Source: Brucella gallinifaecis
Lineage (GTDB): Bacteria > Pseudomonadota > Alphaproteobacteria > Rhizobiales > Rhizobiaceae
Direction of reading: 5' to 3'
NCBI RefSeq assembly: GCF_006476605.1
Contig: NZ_ML636813.1
Location: forward strand, 1 to 64,000
DNA: 64,000 nt
The notes beneath the pieces were generated by a model. That model saw nothing but the letters and a program-made list of their open reading frames with translations, was not told where the DNA came from and made no database searches. The number at the start of each line of letters is the position of its first letter. The first letter of the stretch is position 1. The translations under genes and the position numbers were made by a program. This document shows, in pieces, positions 26,937 to 36,792 of the stretch.

Positions 26937-27777
26937 AAAGGCATTCGTCACCGGCTTTCCGATAAAACATTCGCGCTCACCGCTCATTCATGGCTTTTGG
27001 CTGAAAGAATATGGCATTGAAGGCTCCTATGAAGCCATTGAAGTGAAGCCGGAAAATTTCGCTGAGTTTGCTTTATCATTGCAGAAAAACGGCTTTGCCG
27101 GCGGCAATGTTACGATCCCGCATAAGGAAATGGCTTTTGCAGCCGTGGAAAGCCGTGATAGCGCTGCGCTTGCCATTGGTGCGGTCAATACGCTCTGGTT
27201 TGAAAACGCAAAGCTCTGCGGTGGCAATACCGATGCCTATGGTTTTAGCGCTAATCTTGATGCCTTGGCGCCGGGCTGGGACAATGCGGATGTGGCTTTG
27301 GTTCTGGGCGCAGGTGGTGCGGGACGCGCAATTGTGCATGCCTTGCAGACACGCGGTTTCTCACGCATTGCGATTGTTAACCGCACACTGAGCCGCGCTG
27401 AAGAACTGGCAAGTCATTTTGGTCAAGGTGTCTTTGCTTATAGATGGGATGCAGCACAGGCTTTGGTCAAAGATGCGGGGCTGATCGTCAACACGACATC
27501 GCTTGGTATGAGCGGTCATGGGGATGCAGAGGATTTTCCGCTTGATCTGGGCGAAGCACAAAAATCAGCCGTTGCAACCGATATTGTCTATATTCCGCTG
27601 AAAACTCCGTTTTTGGCCAAAGCAGAAGCGGCAGGCCTTAAAACTGTCGATGGGCTTGGCATGTTGCTGCATCAGGCGGTTCCGGGTTTTGAACGCTGGT
27701 TTAGCAAAAGACCGCAAGTCACAGACGCGCTGCGTGAACATATTCTGGATGATATGAAAAAGGCTGGCGCTTTATGA
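26929..27777 (+). CDS. aroE: Shikimate dehydrogenase (NADP+)
   Basis: A 282-residue shikimate-pathway enzyme that reduces 3-dehydroshikimate. The shikimate-binding [15 protein letters not shown], the catalytic Lys in NVTIPHKE, the Asp in GGNTDAYGF and the NADP loop LGAGGAGRA are all visible. It overlaps maf at the start and coaE at the end (ATGA). Confidence 0.96.
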   Translation: MAKKAFVTGFPIKHSRSPLIHGFWLKEYGIEGSYEAIEVKPENFAEFALSLQKNGFAGGNVTIPHKEMAFAAVESRDSAALAIGAVNTLWFENAKLCGGNTDAYGFSANLDALAPGWDNADVALVLGAGGAGRAIVHALQTRGFSRIAIVNRTLSRAEELASHFGQGVFAYRWDAAQALVKDAGLIVNTTSLGMSGHGDAEDFPLDLGEAQKSAVATDIVYIPLKTPFLAKAEAAGLKTVDGLGMLLHQAVPGFERWFSKRPQVTDALREHILDDMKKAGAL

Positions 27778-28373
27778 TCATCCTCGGACTGACCGGCTCC
27801 ATCGGTATGGGAAAAACCACTGCATCCAACATGTTCGCGGAAGCGGGCGTACCGGTTTACAGTGCTGACGATGCCGTGCATGCGCTATATGCGGGTCGGG
27901 CAGCTTCCTTGATCGAAGCCGCCTTCCCTGGCACGGTTCAGGATGGCAGGGTTGATCGGGCAAAATTATCCGCAGCAGTTCTTGGTAAGCCGGAAGCGCT
28001 TAAAAAGCTTGAATCGATCATTCATCCGCTTGTGCATGAAGAAGAAGCGGGTTTTCTCGCACGGGCGCGGGCGGACCATGCCGATATTGTTTTGCTCGAT
28101 ATTCCGCTGCTTTTTGAAACAGGTGCTGAAAGCCGTGTGGACAAGGTGGCTGTCGTTTCAGCCCCTGCCGACATTCAGCGTGAACGTGTTCTCGCACGCC
28201 CCGGCATGACAGATGAGAAGTTCAACGCCATCCTTGTCCGGCAAATGCCGGATGCACAAAAGCGTGCGCGTGCTGATTTCGTCATCGATTCTTCGGCAAG
28301 TTTTGAGGATATGCGCTCGCAGATCATAGCTATTATCGCTCAATTGCGTGGAAAGCCTTTTGATCAATCCTGA
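27774..28373 (+). CDS. coaE: Dephospho-CoA kinase
   Basis: A 199-residue P-loop kinase for the last step of coenzyme A synthesis. Walker [10 protein letters not shown], the DDAVH substrate segment, the lid with HPLVHEEE and DIPLLFETG match the family. It overlaps aroE by four bases. The pantothenate kinase gene coaA lies 12 kb downstream. Confidence 0.95.
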   Translation: MIILGLTGSIGMGKTTASNMFAEAGVPVYSADDAVHALYAGRAASLIEAAFPGTVQDGRVDRAKLSAAVLGKPEALKKLESIIHPLVHEEEAGFLARARADHADIVLLDIPLLFETGAESRVDKVAVVSAPADIQRERVLARPGMTDEKFNAILVRQMPDAQKRARADFVIDSSASFEDMRSQIIAIIAQLRGKPFDQS

Positions 28374-28424
28374 TTGCTCGTCTGGCTATGTTATAGAGAA
28401 CAAAACTATTTGAGAGGTTTTTCC

Positions 28425-29126
28425 ATGCGTGAGATCGTTTTTGATACCGAAACCACTGGCCTTGAGCGGTTGGAGGATCGTGTTATTGAAATCGGCGGCG
28501 TGGAAATGATTAATCGCTTCCCCACAGGAAAAACCTTCCATAAATTCATCAATCCGCAGGGGCGCAAAGTGCATCCCGACGCACTTGCTATTCACGGCAT
28601 TACCGATGAACAATTGCTCAAAGAGCCAAGCTTTGCAGAAATTGTCGACGAATTTCTGGAATTTATCGACGGTGCACAGCTCGTCGCGCATAATGCCATG
28701 TTCGATCTTGGCTTCATCAATGCGGAACTCAACCGTCTGGGTAAGCCGGAAATCGCTGTTGATCGCATCGTTGATACGCTGGCGCTTGCACGTCGTCGTA
28801 ATCCGATGGGTCCAAACTCGCTTGATGCGCTTTGCAAGCGCTATGGCATCGATAATTCGCACCGAACCCTGCACGGAGCTTTACTCGATTCTGAGATTCT
28901 GGCGGAAGTCTATATTGAGCTGATTGGAGGCAAGCAGACAGCTCTCGGCCTGACTACATCAGGAAATTCAGGCAATAATAGTGGTTCGGATAATAATAGC
29001 CATATTGTTTTGCGCCAGCGACCAACACCGCTGCCACCACATATTTCAGAAAAAGAACGTGCTGCCCATGATGCTCTGGTGGCCAAAATGGGCGATAAGG
29101 CGATCTGGAAAAAATACTTGAGCTAA
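28425..29126 (+). CDS. dnaQ: DNA polymerase III epsilon subunit (3'-5' proofreading exonuclease)
   Basis: A 233-residue DEDDh exonuclease: motif I VFDTETTGLE, motif II HNAMFDLGFINAEL and motif III HRTLHGALLDSEIL with the His and Asp. The C-terminal tail HDALVAKMGDKAIWKKYL likely contacts the polymerase alpha subunit. The ATG at 28425 with GAGG at 28412 is preferred over an upstream in-frame ATG at 28374. A strong terminator follows. Confidence 0.95.
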   Translation: MREIVFDTETTGLERLEDRVIEIGGVEMINRFPTGKTFHKFINPQGRKVHPDALAIHGITDEQLLKEPSFAEIVDEFLEFIDGAQLVAHNAMFDLGFINAELNRLGKPEIAVDRIVDTLALARRRNPMGPNSLDALCKRYGIDNSHRTLHGALLDSEILAEVYIELIGGKQTALGLTTSGNSGNNSGSDNNSHIVLRQRPTPLPPHISEKERAAHDALVAKMGDKAIWKKYLS

Positions 29127-29135
29127 TTCAAACAT

Positions 29136-29164
29136 AAAAAACCCCGTTAGAAACGGGGTTTTTT
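29136..29164. terminator. Bidirectional terminator between dnaQ and secB
   Basis: AAAACCCCGTT pairs with AACGGGGTTTTTT across a four-base loop, between convergent genes. Confidence 0.9.
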
Positions 29165-29182
29165 ATCAGATAAAAGCTGAAA

Positions 29183-29689
29183 TCAGCTCTTTACTGCATT
29201 TTTGGCTTCTTCTTCGGCCATACGGGCCTGGAACATCTGCGCAAAATCGATCGGGTCGATCATCAGCGGCGGATAGCCACCATTGCGGGTTGCGTCAGCA
29301 ATGATCTGACGGGCAAACGGGAACAGCAAGCGCGGGCATTCGATAAACAGCAATGGAAGCATATGTTCCTGTGCAATGCCCTGAATGCGGAAAACGCCGC
29401 CATAAACCAGTTCTGTGTTGAACAGAACATCCTTGCCGTCGACAGCCTTGGCTTCAAGCGTTAGAACAACGTCAAAATCCGTTTCTGAAAGCGGATTGGC
29501 GTTTACATTCACATTGATATTAATCGAAGGAGCCTTTTCACGCGGGCGCAGCGACAGAGGCGCACCTGGACTTTCAAAGGAGAGGTCCTTGATATATTGG
29601 GTCAGAATGTTGAGGGATGGCTGGACAGTTGCACCATTGCCATTTTTTACTTCGCCCGCTGCGGCCTTATCGGTTGGCGTTTTTGCCAT
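29183..29689 (-). CDS. secB: Protein-export chaperone SecB
   Basis: A 168-residue tetrameric chaperone keeping preproteins unfolded for SecA. Family features are [18 protein letters not shown], the EVVLTLEAK-like strand and the C-terminal [32 protein letters not shown]. It is convergent with dnaQ and head-to-tail after fxsA, with a 135-base gap. Confidence 0.96.
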   Translation of the reverse strand: MAKTPTDKAAAGEVKNGNGATVQPSLNILTQYIKDLSFESPGAPLSLRPREKAPSININVNVNANPLSETDFDVVLTLEAKAVDGKDVLFNTELVYGGVFRIQGIAQEHMLPLLFIECPRLLFPFARQIIADATRNGGYPPLMIDPIDFAQMFQARMAEEEAKNAVKS

Positions 29690-29824
29690 TATGGAATGCC
29701 TTCTATTTTAAAGTTATTAAACTCTTTGCCTATAAAGCAGTGCTGCTTGGCTAGCATGTGCGGACAATTGAGGCAAGGAACGCTTTTTAGGTTAGTATTT
29801 CATCTATTAGTACATCAATAAGGA

Positions 29825-30322
29825 TTAATCCTTGCGGTCTTGATTCCATGGTGAATTCTCATTCGACTTGGAAGAATAATCTTCCGGGTCGAGATCAATA
29901 ATATTATCGTCTTTGCGTCCGGAAGAACTATAGGCTTCTGAATAGCGGGTGGAGGCGGTTGCAACGACCAGACGATTTCGCACAAACCTGTTCCAGACAA
30001 GATCACGCACAAACGGTATAAAAAGCAACAGACCTATAGCGCTTGTGACAAAGCCGGGAACAATGAGCATAATGGCTGCGACCACGATCATCGCTCCATG
30101 CATCATTTCGCGATCCGGCACGCGACCGGCTGCACTTTCTATCCGGATTTTTTGCAAAAGCCCGAAGCCCTGTACCCGCAGCAGAAAAAAACCAAGCATG
30201 GCGCTGAGCACAACAAGACCAAGCGTTGCCAGAACACCGATTTCACTGCCGACGATCACAAAGCCGGCAATTTCGATAAACGGCATTGCCAGCATGACAA
30301 GAGGGGCAAAAGAAGAAGACAC
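29825..30322 (-). CDS. fxsA: FxsA-family membrane protein
   Basis: An approximately 165-residue inner-membrane protein of the FxsA family (overproduction lets F-plasmid cells escape phage T7 exclusion; the normal function is unknown). Hydrophobic segments are near 5-30, 30-52 and 75-107, with the family motif MPFIEIAGFVIVGSEIG and a polar C-terminus. I take GTG at 30322, preceded by AAGGT nine bases upstream. An in-frame ATG at 30430 would add 36 residues of no visible family similarity. It is divergent from the Tim44-like gene. Confidence 0.82.
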   Translation of the reverse strand: MSSSFAPLVMLAMPFIEIAGFVIVGSEIGVLATLGLVVLSAMLGFFLLRVQGFGLLQKIRIESAAGRVPDREMMHGAMIVVAAIMLIVPGFVTSAIGLLLFIPFVRDLVWNRFVRNRLVVATASTRYSEAYSSSGRKDDNIIDLDPEDYSSKSNENSPWNQDRKD

Positions 30323-30515
30323 GGCAGTTATGACCTTATGTTGAAGGATGTTTGTAAAAAAGAAACGGAATTGAAACAGTCTATCATGGATTAACACATA
30401 GGTATGCGCGATCAGGATTTGAATGATCAATCAAGCCGATCTATATGTATAGGTAAAGAAATTGGTGGCGCGAGCGGGATTCGTGATCGTTATCCGTTAA
30501 CTGGTGGCAGGCAGT

Positions 30516-31211
30516 ATGGAATTTTTTGATTTTGGCACGATATTCTTCTTCATTGCAGCGGTGGTGATCTTTCTTCAGCTGAGGAATGTTCTTGGCCGTC
30601 GTACAGGAAATGAAAAGCCACCCATCGATCCTTATACCACCGCTCGAAATGCTGATGCACAGATCAGTGGTACCGATGCTGATAATGTGGTTTCGCTGCC
30701 GCAACGTTCCGCTGAAAAAGATTTCACGTCAATCGATAAGATTGCGCCGGCAGGCACACCGATCAATGATGGCTTGCGCTCTATCCGGGCAGCGGATCCC
30801 TCTTTTGATCCTGCAAGTTTCGTCGATGGTGTGAAAATCGCCTATGAAATGATTGTCATGTCTTTTGCCGATGGCGATCGCAAGATTCTGAAAAATCTTC
30901 TTTCAAAAGAAGTCTATGAGGGTTTTGTTGCGGCAATTGATGAACGCGAAGCCCGTGGTGAAAGCGTGCGTTCAACTTTTGTGGGCATCGACAAGGCGGA
31001 AATTGCCAATGCGGAAATGAAGGGTTCTGAAGCGCATGTGACGCTGAATATCGTCAGCCAGATGATTTCTGCTACAATTGATAAAGATGGCAATGTGGTT
31101 GACGGTGATCAGGAAAATGTCGTCGAGATCCGTGATCTGTGGACCTTTGCCCGTGATACACGTTCGCGCGATCCAAACTGGAAGCTTGTCGCAACAGAAG
31201 CCGAAGACTAA
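30516..31211 (+). CDS. Tim44/TimA-domain inner-membrane protein
   Basis: A 231-residue protein with one N-terminal membrane helix (FFDFGTIFFFIAAVVIFLQL) and a C-terminal Tim44-like domain (about 95-225, SFDPASFVDGVKIAYEMIVMSFADGD). Bacterial members are related to the mitochondrial import-motor subunit Tim44 and are proposed to help membrane-protein handling. The ATG at 30516 starts the helix; a GTG at 30504 is possible. It is followed by a terminator. Confidence 0.88.
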   Translation: MEFFDFGTIFFFIAAVVIFLQLRNVLGRRTGNEKPPIDPYTTARNADAQISGTDADNVVSLPQRSAEKDFTSIDKIAPAGTPINDGLRSIRAADPSFDPASFVDGVKIAYEMIVMSFADGDRKILKNLLSKEVYEGFVAAIDEREARGESVRSTFVGIDKAEIANAEMKGSEAHVTLNIVSQMISATIDKDGNVVDGDQENVVEIRDLWTFARDTRSRDPNWKLVATEAED

Positions 31212-31227
31212 AGAGAGTTTACGATTC

Positions 31228-31253
31228 AGGGCCGCTTATCCAGCGGCCCTTTA
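31228..31253 (+). terminator. Terminator after the Tim44-like gene
   Basis: GGGCCGC and GCGGCCC form a seven-pair stem over a seven-base loop, followed by TTTA. Confidence 0.65.
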
Positions 31254-31269
31254 AGTATGCTACAAACGG

Positions 31270-32364
31270 ATGCGGCTTATGCATAATCTGGCGAACATCA
31301 TACGACCGGTCAGTTTTTCAGATTGTCCGGGATGGTATCAGGATGATCAGGCTCTGGCCTTTTCAGCCTTTCGTCGTTCAGCCGATTATGCGAAAAATAA
31401 TCACTATAAGAGTGGCACTCTCGGCATCAGCTTTGAAGCATTGCAAGGGGCTTTCACTGCGGCACGCCTGCTCGATAATCCCGATACAGCACAGGCGCGT
31501 GCGTTTTTTGAAAATCATTTTGTCCCCTGCTGCATTGATGCAGAAGGATTTGTGACGGGTTTTTACGAGCCGGAAATTGAAGCATCGCGCATACCAGATG
31601 CGCATTTTACGGTGCCATTTCTCAAAAAGCCGGATGATCTTGAGAAGCTTACAGACCAAAATCGCCCCGTGGGAATGGATGTTTCTTATACTTTTGCGCG
31701 ACAGACGGCCAATGGCCTTGAAGAATATGATGATCGCCGGGCAATCGAGCAAGGCAGTCTGAAAGGCCGCGGGCTGGAACTTGCCTATGTGGCTGACCGG
31801 GTTGATGCATTTTTCGCGCATGTGCAGGGTGCAGCACGCCTCAGGCTCACGAATGGTCACTATATGCGGATCACTTATGCCGCAAAGACCGGCCACCCCT
31901 TTACTGGCATTGGCCGCATTCTGGTGGCTGAAGGCGAGATTCCGGCTGAGCGGATTTCCATGCAGACCATTCGACAATGGCTGAAGGATCACCCTGAAAA
32001 GGCTGATGATCTGATTTGGCAGAATCGATCCTATATCTTTTTTCGGGAAGCCGTTGTCGATGATCTGAATGCCGGGCCGATTGCAGCCGCCAAGGTCCCA
32101 CTGACGGAGGGACGTTCCATTGCTGTGGACCGGCTTTTGCATACATTCGGAACAGCTTTTTATGTATATGCGCCAGATGTTACAGAATTTGACAATGCGC
32201 CCTTCTCCCGGCTCATGATTGCACAGGATACCGGAACGGCCATTGTCGGTCCGGCGCGTGGCGATCTTTTTGCAGGTTCGGGTGATGCGGCTGGTGAAAT
32301 TGCTGGCGGCATTAAAAGCAAAGCTGATTTTTACGCGCTGGTTCCAAGCGCTCTGGTAGTATGA
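31270..32364 (+). CDS. mltA: Membrane-bound lytic murein transglycosylase A (MltA)
   Basis: A 364-residue peptidoglycan-cleaving enzyme producing 1,6-anhydro muropeptides. It has the MltA domain (GFYEPEIEASR, RLTNGHYMRITYAAKTGHPFTGIG) and a C-terminal 3D domain (IAQDTGTAIVGPARGDLF) with the three catalytic Asp. No signal peptide is obvious at the annotated start, which is poorly supported (no ribosome-binding site; the ATG at 31279 is also possible). It is followed three bases later by the Smr gene. Confidence 0.9.
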   Translation: MRLMHNLANIIRPVSFSDCPGWYQDDQALAFSAFRRSADYAKNNHYKSGTLGISFEALQGAFTAARLLDNPDTAQARAFFENHFVPCCIDAEGFVTGFYEPEIEASRIPDAHFTVPFLKKPDDLEKLTDQNRPVGMDVSYTFARQTANGLEEYDDRRAIEQGSLKGRGLELAYVADRVDAFFAHVQGAARLRLTNGHYMRITYAAKTGHPFTGIGRILVAEGEIPAERISMQTIRQWLKDHPEKADDLIWQNRSYIFFREAVVDDLNAGPIAAAKVPLTEGRSIAVDRLLHTFGTAFYVYAPDVTEFDNAPFSRLMIAQDTGTAIVGPARGDLFAGSGDAAGEIAGGIKSKADFYALVPSALVV

Positions 32365-32367
32365 ACC

Positions 32368-32961
32368 ATGGCAGCAAAGAACGAAGAACCTGAAAAAGAT
32401 TATCTCCGTCCTGAAGACCGCATTCTTTGGGAAACGGTTGCTAAAACGGCAAAGCCTTTGGCTGGTAAAAAGCTTCAGGCTGAAGAGCTTGTAGTTTTCA
32501 GTGCTTTGATGGCGCAGGAGGTTGAGAAGAAGCCTGCGAAAAAGGCATCTGCGCCTGCTTTAGATACAGTCGAACCTAAAAAGAAAATCACCGCTCTTAA
32601 AGAAATGCCGATTCACAGTTTTGACCGGCCAACGCACCGCAAAATTTCCAAAGGGCGCGTGGATATTGAAGCGCGTATCGATTTGCATGGGCTGACGCAG
32701 AACGACGCTTATGATTTGCTCTATGGTTTTCTGCTCAGCGCTCATGGGCGTGGGCTGAAACATGTCATGGTGATTACCGGCAAAGGCCGTTCATTTGGTA
32801 GCGAAGGCGTTCTCAAACAGGCGGTTCCACATTGGTTTTCAACACCACTGTTTCGGCTTCTTGTCAGCGCCTATGAAGATGCAGCGCATCATCACGGCGG
32901 CAATGGTGCGCTTTATGTAAGGCTGCGCAAACAAACCCAAAATGGAGGTTTTTTACGATGA
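32368..32961 (+). CDS. Smr-domain protein
   Basis: A 197-residue protein with a Lys-rich linker (about 55-75) and a C-terminal Smr domain (about 105-195): DLHGLTQNDAYDLLYGFL, the loop VMVITGKGRSFGSEGVL and YEDAAHHHGGNGALYVRLR. Smr domains are endonucleases acting on RNA or DNA. It follows mltA by three bases and overlaps the XRE regulator at its end (ATGA), so the three genes form one unit. Confidence 0.88.
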   Translation: MAAKNEEPEKDYLRPEDRILWETVAKTAKPLAGKKLQAEELVVFSALMAQEVEKKPAKKASAPALDTVEPKKKITALKEMPIHSFDRPTHRKISKGRVDIEARIDLHGLTQNDAYDLLYGFLLSAHGRGLKHVMVITGKGRSFGSEGVLKQAVPHWFSTPLFRLLVSAYEDAAHHHGGNGALYVRLRKQTQNGGFLR

Positions 32962-33338
32962 CCCCGTTTGGCAAGCGTTTGCGTGAGTTGCGTGAAGAGC
33001 GCAATGTGACGCAAAAGGAAATGGCGGCCGCTTTGCGGGTGTCGCCTGCTTATCTTTCAGCGCTGGAACACGGACGGCGCGGCCAACCGACATGGGATAT
33101 GCTGCAACGCATTATCACCTATTTCAATATTATCTGGGATGAAGCGGAAGAATTGCAGAACCTTGCTTCTGTGTCTCATCCGCGAGTGGTGATCGATACG
33201 TCTGGTCTGTCGCCGCAAGCAACCGAGCTTGCCAATCTGCTGGCACGAAATATCCGCATTATTGATCGCGAGACGATCAAACATTTGAGCGATGAGATTG
33301 AAGCCGCACGCAAGCGCCGTCGTGGTTTGAAAGCCTAA
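32958..33338 (+). CDS. XRE-family helix-turn-helix regulator
   Basis: A 126-residue DNA-binding protein: HTH_3 domain at about 5-58 (LRELREERNVTQKEMAAALRVSPAYLSALEHGRRG) and a basic C-terminus. It overlaps the Smr gene by four bases and meets the convergent mltB gene with overlapping stops. Its target is unknown; the operon with MltA and Smr suggests autoregulation or envelope control. Confidence 0.85.
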   Translation: MTPFGKRLRELREERNVTQKEMAAALRVSPAYLSALEHGRRGQPTWDMLQRIITYFNIIWDEAEELQNLASVSHPRVVIDTSGLSPQATELANLLARNIRIIDRETIKHLSDEIEAARKRRRGLKA

Positions 33339-34300
33339 AATAGCGCTTTCAACTCATCAAGCTTGGAATTGACCAGCCAGCCATAATAATTTTCCTGCGG
33401 CATGAGCGGAGCCTGACCAGATGCCTTGCGCTTTGCATTTTCATTGGCCAGTGCGCGTGCCCGCATATCTGCACCACCGGTATTATAGAGCGTTGCGGTA
33501 ATGCCGGGGTTTTTGGAAATATCAAAATCGGCAATCTGACGATAGGCTGTGATCGACTGTTTGAGCGTGGCCGCGATATAGGGCAGCGTCAGATCAGGGT
33601 CCATGATGGTTTTATAGACTGCATTGCCGTTTTCAGCATTAAGCTTTGGCAGGCCGGAGACGCGATTGACCATATCCGACATCTGCAAAGCGGTGAGCGG
33701 ATTCATCTGACCAAGGCCGAATGTCTGGCCGGCATAAAACGGCTGGAAGAACACAGCGCTGAAACGATTGTTCGGATAGGATTTACCGCTCACCGATTTG
33801 CCACGAAACTGCTTGTTCCAGATATTTTCGCGACATGCCCATAGCGAATAGCTGTCTTTGAACTTGAGGCATTCGGAGAATTCCGGGCGCTTTACAAACT
33901 GGCCGATGCTCTCGCCATTATAGCCAAAATTCACGCCCTGATTCATATAGGACATCGCTTTGACGTAATAGGTCTGCAAACGATCATAGACATCGACATT
34001 ATAGGTATGTTCGCCAATGATTGCGCCGACAATATGGATCGGATCAATGCCATAAGCCGAAGCGGTCGATTTGATCTTTGAGCGCAATGAAGCATCTTTT
34101 TTCAGAAGGCTGTAAATCTTCTGATACTTCTTTTCATAAGTCGTGCTCAGTTCCCTGGTGCGTTTGGCAGATGCGCCGGGAATGGGTGGCTGTTCCGCAT
34201 TGCGATTGCCGGGAGGCACCGAAATGGCTGCAAATGCGCTTTGGCAGGAGAAAGCAATGGCAAGGCAGATGCCTGCAATACGGTTCAGTCGGCTGGTCAT
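33335..34300 (-). CDS. Lytic murein transglycosylase, MltB-like
   Basis: A 321-residue periplasmic lytic transglycosylase with an N-terminal signal peptide (RIAGICLAIAFSCQSAFA) and the central motifs VGAIIGEHTYN and FGLGQMNPLTAL (GLGQ family signature). The DUF1402 family has a similar layout and is an alternative name. The ATG at 34300 starts the signal peptide. An in-frame ATG at 34396 would run through the hslU terminator. It is the second lytic transglycosylase within 3 kb. Confidence 0.75.
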   Translation of the reverse strand: MTSRLNRIAGICLAIAFSCQSAFAAISVPPGNRNAEQPPIPGASAKRTRELSTTYEKKYQKIYSLLKKDASLRSKIKSTASAYGIDPIHIVGAIIGEHTYNVDVYDRLQTYYVKAMSYMNQGVNFGYNGESIGQFVKRPEFSECLKFKDSYSLWACRENIWNKQFRGKSVSGKSYPNNRFSAVFFQPFYAGQTFGLGQMNPLTALQMSDMVNRVSGLPKLNAENGNAVYKTIMDPDLTLPYIAATLKQSITAYRQIADFDISKNPGITATLYNTGGADMRARALANENAKRKASGQAPLMPQENYYGWLVNSKLDELKALF

Positions 34301-34356
34301 TGCGCGGAAACGGCCCCAATATGGCAAATCATGCGTAAAAGTTAGCGCAAAGTAAA

Positions 34357-34392
34357 AAACCCCCTCGATGAAGTCGAGGGGATTTTTGCTTT
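34357..34392 (-). terminator. Terminator of hslU
   Basis: On the minus strand CCCCTCGACTTCATCGAGGGG forms a strong stem followed by TTTTTTAC. Confidence 0.85.
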
Positions 34393-34437
34393 TCAAAATA
34401 ATGCAACCGAAGCGTGGCTTTCAGGTCACTTTATATT

Positions 34438-35742
34438 TTAGAGAATGAAACGCGACAGATCAGTGTTGCGTGCAAGATCACCGACAGTCTTGCGGACATA
34501 ATCGCCGTCAACCTTGAATTCCGAACCGGCCTTGTCTGGAGCGGTGTAGGAAATATCGTCCAGAACCCGCTCCATAACTGTTTGCAAGCGGCGTGCACCG
34601 ATATTTTCAACCGTCGAATTGAGATCAACTGCAATATCGGCGAGAGCATCAATCGCGTCGTCGGTAATATCGAGGTTCACCTCTTCCGTCGCCATCAGGG
34701 CAATATATTGCTTGATCAGGCTGACTTCGGTTTCAGTGAGAATCCGGCGGAAATCTTCGCGCGTCAGCGCACTTAATTCAACGCGGATTGGCAGGCGTCC
34801 CTGAAGTTCCGGCAGCAGATCGGAAGGTTTGGAAACATGGAACGCACCCGATGCGATGAACAGGATATGATCGGTTTTCACCGGGCCATATTTTGTTGCA
34901 ACGGTGGTGCCTTCAACGAGCGGCAGCAGATCGCGCTGCACACCTTCGCGTGAGACACCTGCCCCCATTCCACCTTCGCGCGAAGCAATCTTGTCGATTT
35001 CGTCGAGGAAGACGATACCGTCATTTTCGGTCGAGCGCAGGGCTTCCTGCACAAGCTGATCCTGATCGAGCAGCTTGTCAGACTCATCATTGATCAGAAT
35101 TTTGTAGGATTCCTTGACCGTGGTCTTGCGCATTTTGGTGCGCCCGCCCATGGCCTTGCCGAAAATATCGCCAATATTGATCATACCGATATTGGCGCCC
35201 GGCATGCCGGGGATTTCGAAATTCTGGCCGGAACCTGTATCCGCAACCTCGATTTCGATTTCCTTGTCGTCCAGCTCACCTTCACGCAGCTTCTTGCGGA
35301 AACTGTCACGGGTAGCCGGGCTTGCGGTTTTGCCAACAAGACCGTCAAGCACGCGCTCTTCAGCATTGATATGTGCTTTTGCTTTCACCTCTTCGCGCTT
35401 TTTTTCACGCACGAGACCGATTGCAGCTTCCACCAGATCGCGGATGATCTGCTCAACATCGCGGCCTACATAGCCCACTTCGGTAAATTTGGTGGCTTCA
35501 ACCTTGATGAAAGGCGCACCGGCAAGTTTGGCCAGGCGACGGGATATTTCCGTTTTGCCGACGCCGGTTGGTCCGATCATCAGAATATTTTTTGGCATGA
35601 CTTCTTCGCGCATCTGGCCTTGCAACTGCTGGCGGCGCCAGCGATTGCGCAGAGCGATGGCCACGGCACGCTTGGCGTCGTTCTGGCCGATGATGAAGCG
35701 GTCAAGCTCGGAGACGATTTCGCGGGGAGAAAAATTGCTCAT
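34438..35742 (-). CDS. hslU: ATP-dependent protease ATPase subunit HslU
   Basis: A 434-residue AAA+ unfoldase that feeds HslV. Walker A is [19 protein letters not shown], pore loop [17 protein letters not shown], Walker [18 protein letters not shown] and sensor 2 [20 protein letters not shown]. The start at 35742 gives the standard length; a further in-frame ATG seven codons earlier is less likely. It follows hslV in the same direction with an 86-base gap. Confidence 0.97.
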   Translation of the reverse strand: MSNFSPREIVSELDRFIIGQNDAKRAVAIALRNRWRRQQLQGQMREEVMPKNILMIGPTGVGKTEISRRLAKLAGAPFIKVEATKFTEVGYVGRDVEQIIRDLVEAAIGLVREKKREEVKAKAHINAEERVLDGLVGKTASPATRDSFRKKLREGELDDKEIEIEVADTGSGQNFEIPGMPGANIGMINIGDIFGKAMGGRTKMRKTTVKESYKILINDESDKLLDQDQLVQEALRSTENDGIVFLDEIDKIASREGGMGAGVSREGVQRDLLPLVEGTTVATKYGPVKTDHILFIASGAFHVSKPSDLLPELQGRLPIRVELSALTREDFRRILTETEVSLIKQYIALMATEEVNLDITDDAIDALADIAVDLNSTVENIGARRLQTVMERVLDDISYTAPDKAGSEFKVDGDYVRKTVGDLARNTDLSRFIL

Positions 35743-35828
35743 GATTATAACCCGGTTTGCCACTGCCTGATGAACTCGAACGGATGCAGCAGCATGATCA
35801 CGTTGAGCTTATGATTGTCGTGCTGGAA

Positions 35829-36383
35829 TTATTGCGCGTCGAGGCTTTCAACCAGAATGCTGTGATTGGTATAGATGCAGATATCTGCGGCAATCCCCAT
35901 CGCTTTGCGGGCGATTTCCTCGGCATCCAGATCTGTATCGATCAAAGCGCGTGCCGCAGCCAGTGCATAATTACCGCCCGAACCGATGGCCATAACACCA
36001 TGTTCAGGTTCAAGCACGTCGCCTGTTCCGGTCAGCGCCAATGTGACTTTGCTGTCGGCAACAAGCATCATTGCTTCGAGTTTGCGCAGATAACGGTCGG
36101 TGCGCCAGTCTTTTGCCAGTTCCACGCTGGCACGCATCAGCTGGTCAGGATATTGTTCAAGCTTGGCTTCAAGGCGTTCAAGCAGGGTGAAGGCGTCAGC
36201 AGTGGCGCCGGCAAATCCGGCAATGACATTGCCCTTGCCAATACGGCGCACTTTTCGCGCATTACCCTTCATGACGGTATTGCCGAGCGAGACCTGCCCG
36301 TCACCGGCGATAACGACCTTGTTACCCTTGCGAACGGTAACGATGGTCGTGCCGTAAATTGTTGTGGGATTATGTTCAATCAT
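35829..36383 (-). CDS. hslV: ATP-dependent protease peptidase subunit HslV
   Basis: A 184-residue N-terminal-nucleophile peptidase (heat-shock locus V). The N-terminus [14 protein letters not shown] provides the catalytic Thr after processing, and [21 protein letters not shown] and [14 protein letters not shown] are typical. It is nearly identical in wording to Brucella HslV. The 567 bases upstream, towards hisB, hold the stem-loop array. Confidence 0.97.
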   Translation of the reverse strand: MIEHNPTTIYGTTIVTVRKGNKVVIAGDGQVSLGNTVMKGNARKVRRIGKGNVIAGFAGATADAFTLLERLEAKLEQYPDQLMRASVELAKDWRTDRYLRKLEAMMLVADSKVTLALTGTGDVLEPEHGVMAIGSGGNYALAAARALIDTDLDAEEIARKAMGIAADICIYTNHSILVESLDAQ

Positions 36384-36537
36384 GGATCACTCCTTTGGCG
36401 GCTTCAACACTTCCAAAGGCAAGTGCAAAAGCCCCTGATATGGGCCAGAACCCTTACTCTGTTTTTCAAGAGCTAACTGAATCGGGTTTCGTTGTGAATA
36501 TTTAAGAACCGTCTGGCAAAATGCAAATTAAGAAAAC

Positions 36538-36615
36538 CTAGTGGATTGAATTTGACATTTGAATCCCGGTTACCCTCACTGCTAGTTCAAATGTCAAATT
36601 CGTAAAATCCACTAG
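36538..36615. repeat. Long stem-loop 1 of the CTAG-ended hairpin array
   Basis: Left arm 36538-36563 and right arm 36586-36615 are complementary over 25 pairs from CTAGTGGAT inward. A 22-base loop starts TCCCGGTTAC, and GTAAA near the base of the right arm bulges out against a single T. The stem core is GAATTTGACATTTGAA. Confidence 0.85.
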
Positions 36616-36629
36616 AAACATATACTTGG

Positions 36630-36705
36630 CTAGTGGTTTTTGGATTCCAACATTTGCCCTCATGGGTGGAGTAACGGGATGCAAATGTTGGAATCAAACC
36701 ACTAG
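36630..36705. repeat. Long stem-loop 2 of the array (inverted relative to 1)
   Basis: CTAGTGGTTT and GATTCCAACATTTGC form the stem with their exact complements. Read on the minus strand, the loop starts ATCCCGTTAC as in hairpin 1 and the A-rich bulge again lies on the 3' arm. Against hairpin 1, four stem positions differ with matching changes in the other arm. Confidence 0.85.
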
Positions 36706-36777
36706 TGTGGTGGATTTGAGGTTCCTATCATTTGTCTTGCATTCCCGTTTAGGAACTTCAAGTCCGTAAACCACACT
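36704..36777. repeat. Long stem-loop 3 of the array
   Basis: AGTGTGG and GGATTTGAGGTTCCTA pair with the right arm, including two G:T or mismatch positions. The right arm has the same unpaired GTAAA as hairpin 1, opposite one T. The loop ends in ATTCCCGTT. It abuts hairpin 2 with shared bases, and its left arm resembles the segment at 634-668. Confidence 0.8.
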
Positions 36778-36792
36778 CGATTCAATAGTTTA

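Noticed and set aside
36438-36470. Possible sigma-32 promoter before hslV (CTTGAA ... CCCATAT on the minus strand)
   Set aside because: The 20-base spacer is longer than expected for the heat-shock consensus, so it was not called.
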